In this document: positions 54,448 to 62,769 of the stretch, piece by piece
How positions within the stretch are numbered: position 1 is the stretch's first letter
Layout of the letters: each line of letters begins with the position of its first letter
Made by a program: the position numbers and the translations under genes
Assembly (NCBI GenBank): GCA_023414875.1
Contig: JAEZMV010000015.1
Span: forward strand, 448,285 to 512,284
Source: Bacillota bacterium
GTDB taxonomy: Bacteria > Bacillota > Clostridia > Lachnospirales > Lachnospiraceae
DNA length: 64,000 bases
Reading direction: 5' to 3'
The notes under the pieces: model-generated
The model's database searches: none
The model's input: only the letters and a program-made list of their open reading frames with translations
Told to the model about the DNA's origin: nothing

Positions 54448-55695
54448 TTATTTGTCCTTCCGACCGTAATTCGTCATTTGTACCTCTTTATCTAGAAAGT
54501 TCAGAATTTTAGTCCAATATTCCTCATCGTCCTCTACGTTTTTAAAATCACAGTCCTTTATGATAAAATGCACCCAAGAATCGCGTAGCCATGACTGTGC
54601 CTCAGGATAAGCCTCTTTAAGCCTATTCATGCTGACAGGAGGTACCTCTGTATCTCCTGTGCTTGCCATTAAAAGTACCGATCTTCCATCAGCGTTTTTA
54701 ATTTGTTCCACCGGCTTAATATCTGTTACCTTATCACTGCCATATACCAATTTTAATGAGGATAAGATGAGGGGTTCTTCAAGGGATAAAATAAATTCAG
54801 GTATTCCAGATCCAGCCATCATATCCAGTATAACGTCCTCAAAGCTTGAATAAGCCGACATTGCAATTAGGGCATCAATGTCCTTTATCTGCCCGAAGGA
54901 ATTAACTGCAATTGCACCGCCCATTGATGCTCCTTGTACGATAATCGGTACATCCTTATATATTTCTTGACTGTTAATATAATCCACAACAGCTTTTACA
55001 TCCTTAACCTCATCATAGCCAAGACATATCCTGTTACCATCGCTCTTTCCATGTCCCCGAACTTCTAGCAATATGGAAGCATAGCCATGATCCTGCATAA
55101 ATTTCGCATGACCATAAAAATAAGTAACCGATGGTTGTACAATACCGCTCAAATATATAATTACAGCTTTCGGATGGGTGGTTGTTATTTCTGAAACCCA
55201 TACTTTTAAGCCATCTTCGGTCCTTAAAAACATCTGATTTTCCTTCAGGTTAAAATCCTTCGCCTGGTAAATATCCTGAAGTGGGAAATCATCGGTTACA
55301 TAGCCGAGGTAGTTAACATGCCTATTTAAAAACATTGGCAAAGCAAAATAGGGAAGCAAGATAATTAGGATAAGAAAGATTCCCGTTCCTATTGCAATTA
55401 CTTTTACTATGATATGTAAAACATATTGCTTTCCTGTTTTTACCCTTATACTTCTGGAAATATAATGTTTCATTTTTCGACGGAGTAAAATATGAACTGA
55501 TATAGCCGCTATTAAAATCGGAATATAAATCAAACTATTTAGAAAGGCTTTAAAGGTATTAGTATCAGAAAAATAATTAACTGTAAAAGTTATTATCATC
55601 ATGCAAAAACAAACCATAAATAATACCAAGGACAAAGCAGATATAGCTTTTATTAAAATATAAGAACTCCTTTTTCTATTGTCTGTGTACTTCAT
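54448..55695 (-). CDS. Membrane-anchored alpha/beta hydrolase
   Basis: 415 residues. Three N-terminal hydrophobic segments (18-40, 53-70, 94-122) followed by an alpha/beta hydrolase domain: VRGHGKSDGN, nucleophile QGASMGGAIAV, an Asp in ASTGDTEVP and a late His in SWVHFII. Probably anchored in the membrane with the hydrolase domain outside; typical of YqkD/serine aminopeptidase S33-like proteins. The substrate (lipid, peptide or xenobiotic) is unknown. Confidence 0.85.
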   Translation of the reverse strand: MKYTDNRKRSSYILIKAISALSLVLFMVCFCMMIITFTVNYFSDTNTFKAFLNSLIYIPILIAAISVHILLRRKMKHYISRSIRVKTGKQYVLHIIVKVIAIGTGIFLILIILLPYFALPMFLNRHVNYLGYVTDDFPLQDIYQAKDFNLKENQMFLRTEDGLKVWVSEITTTHPKAVIIYLSGIVQPSVTYFYGHAKFMQDHGYASILLEVRGHGKSDGNRICLGYDEVKDVKAVVDYINSQEIYKDVPIIVQGASMGGAIAVNSFGQIKDIDALIAMSAYSSFEDVILDMMAGSGIPEFILSLEEPLILSSLKLVYGSDKVTDIKPVEQIKNADGRSVLLMASTGDTEVPPVSMNRLKEAYPEAQSWLRDSWVHFIIKDCDFKNVEDDEEYWTKILNFLDKEVQMTNYGRKDK

Positions 55696-55796
55696 TATGC
55701 CCCTTGCATGATGTTTATAGAAGCTAAAACATCATATTCCTTTCTTTTAATATCGTGGTTATAATACATTCAGATACTGTGGACTTTTGATTTTTC

Positions 55797-55925
55797 CCTG
55801 TAGCTGACTACTTATCTGGAGTGTATTACCGCTCGGAAGGCCGGACTCACTACAATGCTTTGGACCACTGTGCCGGTAAGCTCGTCAGAATCATCTGGAA
55901 GATGCTTAAAATAGAAACGGAATAA
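55797..55925 (+). pseudogene. IS110-type transposase C-terminal remnant
   Basis: Plus-strand frame of about 43 codons: YLSGVYYRSEGRTHYNALDH then CAGKLVRIIWKML and stop, resembling the C-terminal end of IS110-family transposases. GC-richer than its surroundings. Overlaps the 3' end of the ICMT-like gene; no inverted ends or other transposase parts seen. Confidence 0.55.
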
Positions 55926-56517
55926 ATCGTTTTGACTTTTTCATGTAATCAATATACTCCTGTCCGAATTCTGCAATCATTTGTTTCTCCTCACGTTTTG
56001 CAAGACGCACATAGAGAATAATAATAACCGGATAAAGTATCAACAAAGAAAGTGTCGCCCATTCACATAGCATTCCGGTTGATATCAAGAATAGTCCAGT
56101 ATATTGGGGATGACGAATAAATCGATAAATTCCAGAGGTTACTAAAACTCCATTTCCCTCTTCTTTTGACCAATATTTCTTATAAATCGTACGCCAGCCG
56201 ATTATAATCATTGTTAGTCCAATCAGAGAACAGCCTATATTAATATACATACCAGTATATCCAATCTTGTCGAAAAGGGTATGTCCCCAAAGAATTCCTT
56301 CCGGAAGATTTTTTCCGATAATCCATGAAATTACATACATACTAAATGGAATCCCATGCATTTCAATTGCAAATGCTATTACAAATGCGAAATATGTACC
56401 TACCGGCTTTTTATCCATTTTTTTATAAAAAGGAAGAAATAAAATAACAACACCGTAGATAATTGTAAATAATAGAACCCCAAACCAATTTTGAAAATGA
56501 CTTTCGAACGTCTCCAT
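55906..56517 (-). CDS. ICMT/PEMT-like methyltransferase membrane protein
   Basis: 203 residues, about 5-6 membrane helices. The conserved C-terminal motif YRFIRHPQYTGLFL and the following EEKQMIAEFGQEYIDYMKK segment define the isoprenylcysteine carboxyl methyltransferase / phospholipid methyltransferase superfamily. S-adenosylmethionine-dependent; substrate unknown. Own ribosome binding site; lies next to a two-component system that may regulate it. Confidence 0.85.
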   Translation of the reverse strand: METFESHFQNWFGVLLFTIIYGVVILFLPFYKKMDKKPVGTYFAFVIAFAIEMHGIPFSMYVISWIIGKNLPEGILWGHTLFDKIGYTGMYINIGCSLIGLTMIIIGWRTIYKKYWSKEEGNGVLVTSGIYRFIRHPQYTGLFLISTGMLCEWATLSLLILYPVIIILYVRLAKREEKQMIAEFGQEYIDYMKKSKRFIPFLF

Positions 56518-56606
56518 ACTATATCCTCCTTATGATTTTTATTACCTTATGAGAATAATATAGCAGACCTTTCTTAAATCAACATAGTTCCAATCTTAAA
56601 TTCATC

Positions 56607-58013
56607 TTAAATCGTAGGGATTGTAATAATAAATTCGCAGCCCTGTCCACTATCCGTGTTCAATTTAATCTCACCACCTTGAATTTCAATTATCTTTTTC
56701 ACAATTGCCAAGCCCAAACCAGAACCACCAGTCTCAGAGTTTCTTAGCGAATCTGACGTTACAAAGGGATGAAAAATATCTTCTGCCAGTTCCTTAGGAA
56801 TACCGATTCCATTATCACGAAATATAATAAACGCCTTACCTTGTTGTTGAGTAAGACTGACTGAAACTTTGGTTCCAGGTGGATTACACCTCAATGTATT
56901 AATATACAAATTCTGAAACACACGATTCATCTGGATTTTATCAATGAATATATTTATTTCTATTTCAGGAAAATCAAACTCATATTCAAAACTTTTACAC
57001 TCCATATCAGATATATATTCAGACATCACCTGACGGAGATATTCTACTAGTTCAATTTCGGTTTTCTGTAATCGAAATTCTGATCGTTCCAGTTTCGATA
57101 ACTCAAACAAATCCAAAATCAAGTGATTCGCACGAATACTATTTTCATAGATGACATCCATATATTGATCTATCTCTTCTTTCGAACAATTACCCTGTTT
57201 TTTATATAACTCGGCATATCCCATAATGCTTGCTAATGGATTTTTCAAATCATGAGAAATATCTAATACTAACTTTTGTCGGTTTTCTTCAGATTGCTTT
57301 CTTAATGTAATCTCCTCCTCAATCCTTGTGGCCATGGAATTAAGCGTATCCTGCAATTCACCAAATTCATTTTTCAGTTTTATATTGGCCCTGGCACTAT
57401 AATCTCCATCTCTTAGTTGCATGGATAAATGCATCAACTTTTTCAACGGATTCACAAATCGTATGGCAGAAATCTTCGAGTAAATCACAGTACTTCCGGC
57501 AAGAAGTAATAAGTATAAAATGATTACTGCAAGAATTACCGTTGATACATTTCCGGCATCCTTAGATTCATATTCATCATTATGTACAAGCTTGAAATCC
57601 AATCGAATCGAGGTAGGAAATGATACAATCAACCAAAAATGTTGTCTTTCATTATATTCAATACTATAGTTAAAGGGAACCCCAACTTTTTTGCTATTAA
57701 TTAAAAACTGTGTAAATTCGCTAACCGTCATTGAATCTTTTAAAAATTTATTGATTCCTTCTGATCTAACAATGGTAAGTTTGTCATTAACAATCTGAAC
57801 TCCACCACCATTTTGAACCACAGCATCAAAATCAATTTGTTGATAATCATCTTTCATTAAGCTACTAGCGGTATAATTATTTTTCATTAATGTTTTTGAA
57901 ACCATGTCATCAAAAAAACTCAAGAGTAAGAAAGCACCGACCGTCACAATAATTGAGATTAGGAACATGATTATGTAATTAAGTAGAAATTGATTTTTGA
58001 TTTTTAACTTCAT
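56607..58013 (-). CDS. Sensor histidine kinase
   Basis: 468 residues. Membrane helix, extracytoplasmic sensor of about 140 residues, second helix, HAMP (NPLKKLMHLSMQLRDGDYSA), H-box SHDLKNPLASI, N-box (FQNLYINTLRCNP), G1 DNGIGIP and G2 GSGLGLAIV. Start at MKLKIK, 8 bases after AGAGG; the longer frame overlaps the response regulator. Signal unknown; resembles Bacillus-type envelope-stress kinases. Confidence 0.92.
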   Translation of the reverse strand: MKLKIKNQFLLNYIIMFLISIIVTVGAFLLLSFFDDMVSKTLMKNNYTASSLMKDDYQQIDFDAVVQNGGGVQIVNDKLTIVRSEGINKFLKDSMTVSEFTQFLINSKKVGVPFNYSIEYNERQHFWLIVSFPTSIRLDFKLVHNDEYESKDAGNVSTVILAVIILYLLLLAGSTVIYSKISAIRFVNPLKKLMHLSMQLRDGDYSARANIKLKNEFGELQDTLNSMATRIEEEITLRKQSEENRQKLVLDISHDLKNPLASIMGYAELYKKQGNCSKEEIDQYMDVIYENSIRANHLILDLFELSKLERSEFRLQKTEIELVEYLRQVMSEYISDMECKSFEYEFDFPEIEINIFIDKIQMNRVFQNLYINTLRCNPPGTKVSVSLTQQQGKAFIIFRDNGIGIPKELAEDIFHPFVTSDSLRNSETGGSGLGLAIVKKIIEIQGGEIKLNTDSGQGCEFIITIPTI

Positions 58014-58050
58014 TTTTAAAACCTCTTTCATCGAAAATATGCTCAGGAAT

Positions 58051-58737
58051 CTACGGAGTAAATTTATAACCGATCCCACGAATTGTCTTTATATAAGACG
58101 GGTTTTTCGAATCCTCCTCTATCTTATTACGAAGATGGCTCACATGTACCATAATAGTATTATCATCATAGTACAGTTCTTCCTTCCATATTGCCATATA
58201 TAGCTGTTTTTTCGTAAAAACCCTGGAGGGATTCTCCATAAGATACCTAATTATTTGATACTCTTTCGCATTCAATTCGATCAGCTGGTTATTTTTATAT
58301 AGACAGCAACCGTCTATATCTAGAGTTAATTCCCTATATTGATACAATTTACTTCTATTATCTGTTTGAACAGAATACTGTAGACTTCTCCGTAACAATG
58401 CATGAACTCTAGCAACCAGCTCTGACATTAGAAACGGCTTAACCAGATAATCGTCTGCACCAATTCCAAAACCTAACACTTTATCCATTTCTTCTCCTCG
58501 GGCAGTCAAAAAGATAACGGGAAGTGTACTATCTTCCCTTACTTTTCGAAGTAAATTGAATCCATCTAATTTCGGCATCATAACATCGAATATCGCTAAA
58601 TCAATTTTCTCTTTTTTTAAAACCATAAAAGCTTCCAATCCATCTCTTGCTGCAAACACTTGAAAACCTTCTTGTTCCATGGTTAGTTTAATAAGATTGT
58701 TGATATCCTTCTCATCTTCTGCGATTAAAATATTCAC
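58051..58737 (-). CDS. OmpR-family response regulator
   Basis: 228 residues. Receiver domain with IAEDEKD, phosphoacceptor IFDVMMPKLDG and PVIFLTARG; OmpR winged helix (YREL...TLDIDG, LNAKEYQIIRYLMENPSRVFTKKQL). 37 bases upstream of its kinase. Target genes unknown. Confidence 0.95.
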   Translation of the reverse strand: MNILIAEDEKDINNLIKLTMEQEGFQVFAARDGLEAFMVLKKEKIDLAIFDVMMPKLDGFNLLRKVREDSTLPVIFLTARGEEMDKVLGFGIGADDYLVKPFLMSELVARVHALLRRSLQYSVQTDNRSKLYQYRELTLDIDGCCLYKNNQLIELNAKEYQIIRYLMENPSRVFTKKQLYMAIWKEELYYDDNTIMVHVSHLRNKIEEDSKNPSYIKTIRGIGYKFTP

Positions 58738-58828
58738 GTTCTAACCTCCATTAATTACTCCGTTACTTAATGCAATCTCTGTTTCTCGTAAATCACATCT
58801 TCCATTATATACCACCCCATATTACTAA

Positions 58829-58890
58829 TCAAACATTTATACAAATTTCTGCAGTAAAACGCACCCATCAACAAATGCTAACGAGGTGTT
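58829..58890. repeat. Dispersed repeat, copy 2
   Basis: Closely similar to 27376-27437 over about 60 bp (CAAACATTTATACAAAT... CGCACCCATCAACAAAT); here the terminator stem is degenerate. Overlaps the end of a sigma-factor remnant. Confidence 0.6.
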
Positions 58891-59043
58891 TATAAATGCA
58901 TTGATTTCTTCAACAAGTTGCTTTCTTGCAACCTCATCCTCTACGCTCTCAGTTCCGGACACACCTTCTGCCAACTCATCAAGAACACTGGCAGTTCCAT
59001 GCATTGAGATATGTATCATTGACACATTCCTCTGCATCTTCAT
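58837..59043 (-). pseudogene. Sigma-factor-like remnant
   Basis: 68-codon frame whose middle (VLDELAEGVSGTESVEDEVA then RKQLVEEINAFINTSL) resembles region 2-4 linker of RNA polymerase sigma factors found on clostridial mobile elements. Both ends are lost; the C-terminal part has run into the dispersed repeat. Confidence 0.4.
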
Positions 59044-59327
59044 TGCACCCTAATATATTCTTTGCGATTGATTTACAGTAACCACTGTATTTTAGGGGCT
59101 GTCTCACACTCGACTCATATCCTAAGAATGATGGAAAGAACGAACCAAACGAAACCGACTAAAATACTTATGAGAGAATTTATAGAAACGTCTGGCATTA
59201 TAGAGCAGCTTAAATCCACCGACCAGTTAAAATGGGTAGAGCTAATGAATACAATTAAAGCACAGATGGAGGAAGTGATTTTTGCGGAGTTAATTTATTG
59301 TTAACTACACACGAATAAAAAATTGTC

Positions 59328-59356
59328 TTGACAAAAGCAATTTTTAAATCTATTAT
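59328..59356 (+). promoter_or_regulatory. Promoter of the TetR regulator
   Basis: TTGACA, 17-base spacer, TATTAT. The operator begins six bases after the -10 box. Confidence 0.75.
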
Positions 59357-59361
59357 TATAT

Positions 59362-59379
59362 AACATACATGCGTATGTT
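59362..59379. promoter_or_regulatory. TetR operator O1
   Basis: AACATACATGCGTATGTT: AACATAC-ATGC-GTATGTT palindrome at the transcription start region. Its core recurs, inverted, at 60413-60426. Confidence 0.75.
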
Positions 59380-59390
59380 CTCTCAGAATT

Positions 59391-59567
59391 ATGAGGGAAT
59401 ATGCAAGTTATGTTGGTGTTAGAACCTTGAAAAGTGATGCATGCAGGATGGAGTTCTTGATTTGGGACGATAGATGGAATACTTACATCTTAAACGTTCA
59501 TCCGTATAGGAAAGATCAAGGTGCCATCTCCCATGTGGAGCGAGCAAGAGCATTAGAATTAGGATAA
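59391..59567 (+). CDS. Possible 58-aa ORF in the TetR leader
   Basis: ATG to TAA reading MREYASYVGVRTLKSDACRM...ARALELG. It lies just after operator O1 and no ribosome binding site precedes it, so translation is doubtful. Another open stretch follows up to the TetR gene. May be a relic of an older gene whose promoter was captured. Not recognised. Confidence 0.3.
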   Translation: MREYASYVGVRTLKSDACRMEFLIWDDRWNTYILNVHPYRKDQGAISHVERARALELG

Positions 59568-59709
59568 TATTTACGAAGATTAGTAAGAACATGACGCTGT
59601 CAAGTATTTTGACAAAAAGTGGGAGATTTTAAAAAACGAATCTGAAACCCTTATAAGTCAAGGGCTAGAGATTCCGAGAGAATATTGCGTATGTACAGGA
59701 GGTGATTAT

Positions 59710-60360
59710 ATGCCACGTCACGACCCAGACCAAAAAACCAAGCAGGACATATTGGAAACTGCTATGCGTCTTTTTGCTGAAAAGGGAATGGAAAATGTGA
59801 AAGTTGAAGATGTTGTAAAGGAAGTTGGTGTAACACGCGGAGCATTTTACCACTATTTCAAGTCCCGAGAAGAATTGATTGCAGGTGTTATGTATAAATC
59901 TTTTGAATGTGATAACCCATATCTACTTGCTGATAAACAAGAGGGACTTAACACTCTTGAAAAGCTACGCTTTGCAGCCAAACTTAGTCTGCGTTCCCAT
60001 TTGGATATAAGCGAAAGTATGAGAGTTCAGATGAAGAAGTTAGCAAATGACCCTATTGTTTTTAAGAACGAGATGATTTATCAAGTAACAGTAATGGCTA
60101 CCTACATTGAAAAGCTATTGATTGAGGGAAACAAAGACGGCTCTATGAATGTGGTATTTCCAAAACAGGCATCACAAACTATTGCTTGGCTTGTTGCCTC
60201 ATGGCTTAGCCCCTACGCATTTGAAGTATCTTATGCGGAATATGTGGATAAGGTTTTGTTTTTTGAGCAGCTTTCAACATCGCTTGGTGTGCCTATCATG
60301 GATGAGGAAATGAAAGAGATTTATTTTACCCTTGGCAGGTATGAATTTAAAAATGAATAG
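59710..60360 (+). CDS. TetR-family regulator of the DrrAB-type transporter
   Basis: 216 residues. HTH region AMRLFAEKGMENVKVEDVVK and GVTRGAFYHYFKSREEL. C-terminal ligand domain with several hydrophobic residues. GGAGG precedes the ATG. Transcribed with its own promoter O1 and divergent in control from the transporter only by a second operator (O2) in front of it; a classic drug-induced efflux arrangement. The ligand is unknown. Confidence 0.92.
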   Translation: MPRHDPDQKTKQDILETAMRLFAEKGMENVKVEDVVKEVGVTRGAFYHYFKSREELIAGVMYKSFECDNPYLLADKQEGLNTLEKLRFAAKLSLRSHLDISESMRVQMKKLANDPIVFKNEMIYQVTVMATYIEKLLIEGNKDGSMNVVFPKQASQTIAWLVASWLSPYAFEVSYAEYVDKVLFFEQLSTSLGVPIMDEEMKEIYFTLGRYEFKNE

Positions 60361-60368
60361 ATCTGTAT

Positions 60369-60396
60369 TTTTACTGCCTATAAAAAGGCAGTAAAA
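60369..60396 (+). terminator. Hairpin after the TetR gene
   Basis: TTTTACTGCCT/AGGCAGTAAAA, 11-bp stem, 6-base loop, followed by TTTACACC. Separates TetR from the transporter genes; weak T-tract. Confidence 0.55.
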
Positions 60397-60408
60397 TTTA
60401 CACCATTA

Positions 60409-60426
60409 ACATACATACGCATGTAT
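60409..60426. promoter_or_regulatory. TetR operator O2
   Basis: Core ACATACGCATGTAT, the inverse of the O1 core, just upstream of the ABC ATPase gene and overlapping the first in-frame ATG of that frame. Confidence 0.7.
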
Positions 60427-60444
60427 AGAAAACGGAGGATAATT

Positions 60445-61299
60445 ATGTCGAAAAAAATAATCGAAGTATCTGAACTACGAAAATCCTACAAGGCAAACCA
60501 TGTTTTGAAAGATGTCAGTTTTACTATTGACAAAGGTAGTGTCTTTGCCCTACTCGGCTCAAATGGTGCAGGAAAAACAACAGTTATCAAAATCCTCTCC
60601 ACACTACTGAAATCAGACGCTGGCAGTGCTGTTATTAACGGATTTGATGTAGCAACAAATGGTGACAATGTGCGTAAGTGCATCAGTCTAACAGGGCAAT
60701 TTGTGGCGGTAGATGAAGTTTTGACAGGTAGAGAAAATCTAACGCTTATCGGACAACTGAAACGTCTGCCAAACCTCAAAAGCACCGTAAACGAGTGGCT
60801 GTCTTTTTCGAGATTAGAGGATTCTGCTAATAGAAAAGTGTCCACCTATTCGGGAGGTATGCGACGTAGGCTTGATATAGCTATGAGCCTTATGGGAAAC
60901 CCCGATGTGCTTTTTCTTGACGAGCCTACAACAGGGCTTGACCCTCAAAACCGCATTGCCATGTGGGACTTGGTAAGAGATTTAGCAAAGAAAGGGACAA
61001 CCGTGTTTCTCACAACACAATATTTAGAAGAAGCTGAATATCTTGCTGATAATATTGCTATTTTACATGGCGGTAAAATCATTGCAGAGGGTACACCAAA
61101 GTATCTTAAAGAAATAATGCCCGAGAGAGGGGTGCGACTTAATTTTGACAGTGAGATAAAAGCCAATACAGCAATAAAGCTCTTAACCGAAAATGGAATT
61201 TCTGCCGACAGCATAGAACAAAACTTACCCTCATTAGAAGATGTATTTTTAACACTAATTGATGAAAAAAAGGAGAGAAATCAACATGAAAAAATTTAA
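60445..61299 (+). CDS. ABC transporter ATPase (DrrA/multidrug type)
   Basis: 284 residues. Walker A GSNGAGKTT, signature YSGGMRRRLD, Walker B LFLDEPTTGLD, and the DrrA-type C-terminal domain. Resembles daunorubicin-resistance and other ABC-2 ATPases. The ATG has GGAGG at 6 bases; an earlier in-frame ATG lies inside operator O2. Pumps a hydrophobic drug or peptide together with the following permease. Confidence 0.93.
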   Translation: MSKKIIEVSELRKSYKANHVLKDVSFTIDKGSVFALLGSNGAGKTTVIKILSTLLKSDAGSAVINGFDVATNGDNVRKCISLTGQFVAVDEVLTGRENLTLIGQLKRLPNLKSTVNEWLSFSRLEDSANRKVSTYSGGMRRRLDIAMSLMGNPDVLFLDEPTTGLDPQNRIAMWDLVRDLAKKGTTVFLTTQYLEEAEYLADNIAILHGGKIIAEGTPKYLKEIMPERGVRLNFDSEIKANTAIKLLTENGISADSIEQNLPSLEDVFLTLIDEKKERNQHEKI

Positions 61300-62050
61300 T
61301 AAAAATATATTTCTTGATACATGGGTTATGTTCAAACGCTGTTTAATTATATCTTTGCGAAATCCTGAAACACTCCTAACGGCAACGCTAATACCATTTT
61401 GTTTAATTCTTTTATTTGGTACGGTATTTGGTAGCATATCCGATGTAGGGGATTATAATTACATTGACTTTATTGTACCGGGAATTATCTTGCAAAGTAT
61501 CGCTCAAGCTTCTCAATACTCGGCAATGAATGTTACATCTGACATGACAAAGGGTATCATAGACCGTTTTCGCTGTATGTCTATTTCAAAATCTGCTGTG
61601 TTGATTGGTCATACAGGTGCTGGAGTGATACGAGGTATCATTTCAAACGCCGTCATTGTTGTAACTGCTCCTATCCTCGGCTTTAGACCACAAGCAGGGC
61701 TTGTAGATTGGATTTTGGTTATATCACTTCTTTTGCTAATAAATATTACATTTACGCTAATCGCTGTACTATGTGGGATGATCTCAAAGTCGGTAGAAGG
61801 GGCAAGCGGGCTGCTGTTCCCCCTTTTTATTCTACCTTTTATGAGTTCGGGGTTTGCTCCCGTTGACACTATGCCAAGCGGTATTGGTTGGTTTGCAGCG
61901 ATACAACCTATGACACCGATGATTGACAGCTTCAGAGCGTTGACACTTGATTTGCCTTTGGGGAATAGTTTTTGGCTGGCTCTCGCTTGGTGCGTGGTAT
62001 TAAGTATTGTGAGTTTTACTGTTTCAATGCGGACATACAATCGAAAATAA
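61286..62050 (+). CDS. ABC-2 permease (DrrB type)
   Basis: 254 residues with six helices, ABC-2 membrane-spanning domain: FGTVFGSISDVGDYNYIDFIVPGI near the start, RFRCMSISKSAVLIG as the coupling helix and EGASGLLFPLFILPFMSSGF. Start at MKKFNKN, 8 bases after GGAGAG; 14-base overlap with the ATPase gene couples translation. Confidence 0.92.
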   Translation: MKKFNKNIFLDTWVMFKRCLIISLRNPETLLTATLIPFCLILLFGTVFGSISDVGDYNYIDFIVPGIILQSIAQASQYSAMNVTSDMTKGIIDRFRCMSISKSAVLIGHTGAGVIRGIISNAVIVVTAPILGFRPQAGLVDWILVISLLLLINITFTLIAVLCGMISKSVEGASGLLFPLFILPFMSSGFAPVDTMPSGIGWFAAIQPMTPMIDSFRALTLDLPLGNSFWLALAWCVVLSIVSFTVSMRTYNRK

Positions 62051-62103
62051 GCGTAAAGGTACATTCATTCACTAAACTATGCTGAGTAAAAAAGGAGAAT
62101 ATT

Positions 62104-62493
62104 ATGAATAGCTTAATTCAAGTTAGAAATCTATGCAAAGATTTTGGAGAAAAATCCGTGCTAAATCATGTTTCATTAGAGGTATGTGAGGGTGAAATTA
62201 TAGGGTTGCTCGGTGCAAACGGAGCAGGAAAAACAACTCTATCAAGCCATATTTTGAGCGAAATATTACAAACTGCTGAAAGTGTTGTAATTATAGCAAA
62301 CGGAAATTTACAGCAATTAGGAACGATAGATGAACTAAAAGAACAGCACAGAGTAACCACAATCCGGTCAATCACCTTACTCAGTAATTGCTTTGTTAAA
62401 TCGAGTAAAACTGTGGCAATATGTCGGCACCAGTGCTCGGTCATCGCACGGCAAGTGGAAGGGCTAACTGCCCAGTATGTGGAGGTGCTATAG
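62104..62493 (+). pseudogene. ABC ATPase with internal deletion
   Basis: ATG behind GGAG encodes an ABC ATPase N-terminus through Walker A (LLGANGAGKTTL), then jumps directly to SSHILSEILQTAESVVIIANG, sequence from after Walker B, so about 130 residues with signature and Walker B are lost. A further foreign frame follows to the stop. In another frame the end reads NCPVCGGAIE, suggesting fusion with another relic. Non-functional as an ATPase. Confidence 0.7.
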
Positions 62494-62643
62494 AAGCTAT
62501 AACTCTTAGGGCATATCCCTTCCAGAATCTTTCTCAAGACACAAGGAGGTGTTAATGGTATACTAATATCAGCAGGAATAACACATAGTCTTACGACCGT
62601 AAAATACTTGGCGAAAGGTTATGTGTATTTCCCCACGAGATGC
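62494..62643. other. Intergenic region upstream of the riboswitch
   Basis: About 150 bases with no gene. Contains an inverted TATGTGT/ACACATA element (62579-62625) and a GGAGG without a following gene. Promoter of the riboswitch not identified with confidence. Confidence 0.4.
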
Positions 62644-62728
62644 GAGAAAAAGGCAAACCATGTGAAAGCATGGGTCGCAAAGCCGTGGGATCTAAAGCGA
62701 AAGCCATGATAGCCCGGTTGCCGGTGTT
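62644..62728 (+). ncRNA. Cyclic di-GMP-I riboswitch
   Basis: Matches the GEMM-I aptamer: GGCAAACC opening, P2 stem CCATGT/GCATGG capped by a GAAA tetraloop, the invariant GTCGCAAAGCC, a tetraloop-receptor-like TCTAAA and closing CCCGGTTGCC that pairs with the start. A small stem (GTGT/ACAC) plus TTTTCTTTATTTT follows, so it may act as a terminator switch. It precedes a surface adhesin, as several known clostridial c-di-GMP-I riboswitches do. Confidence 0.93.
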
Positions 62729-62769
62729 TCGATGACACTTTTCTTTATTTTATGAAAGGAGCTGAAAAC

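Larger units (their letters stand above)
59044..59390 (+). other. Intergenic region with a TetR-operon promoter
   Basis: Contains a short plus-strand frame (59131-59304, 57 codons, MERTNQTKPTKIL...) without a ribosome binding site that I cannot assign, then the promoter and operator upstream of the TetR/ABC operon. Nothing else recognised. Confidence 0.4.

Noticed and set aside
27376..58890. Attachment sites of an integrated element
   Set aside because: The copies are only partly identical, a related sequence occurs at 18213, and no integrase is present, so a repeat family is more likely than att sites.
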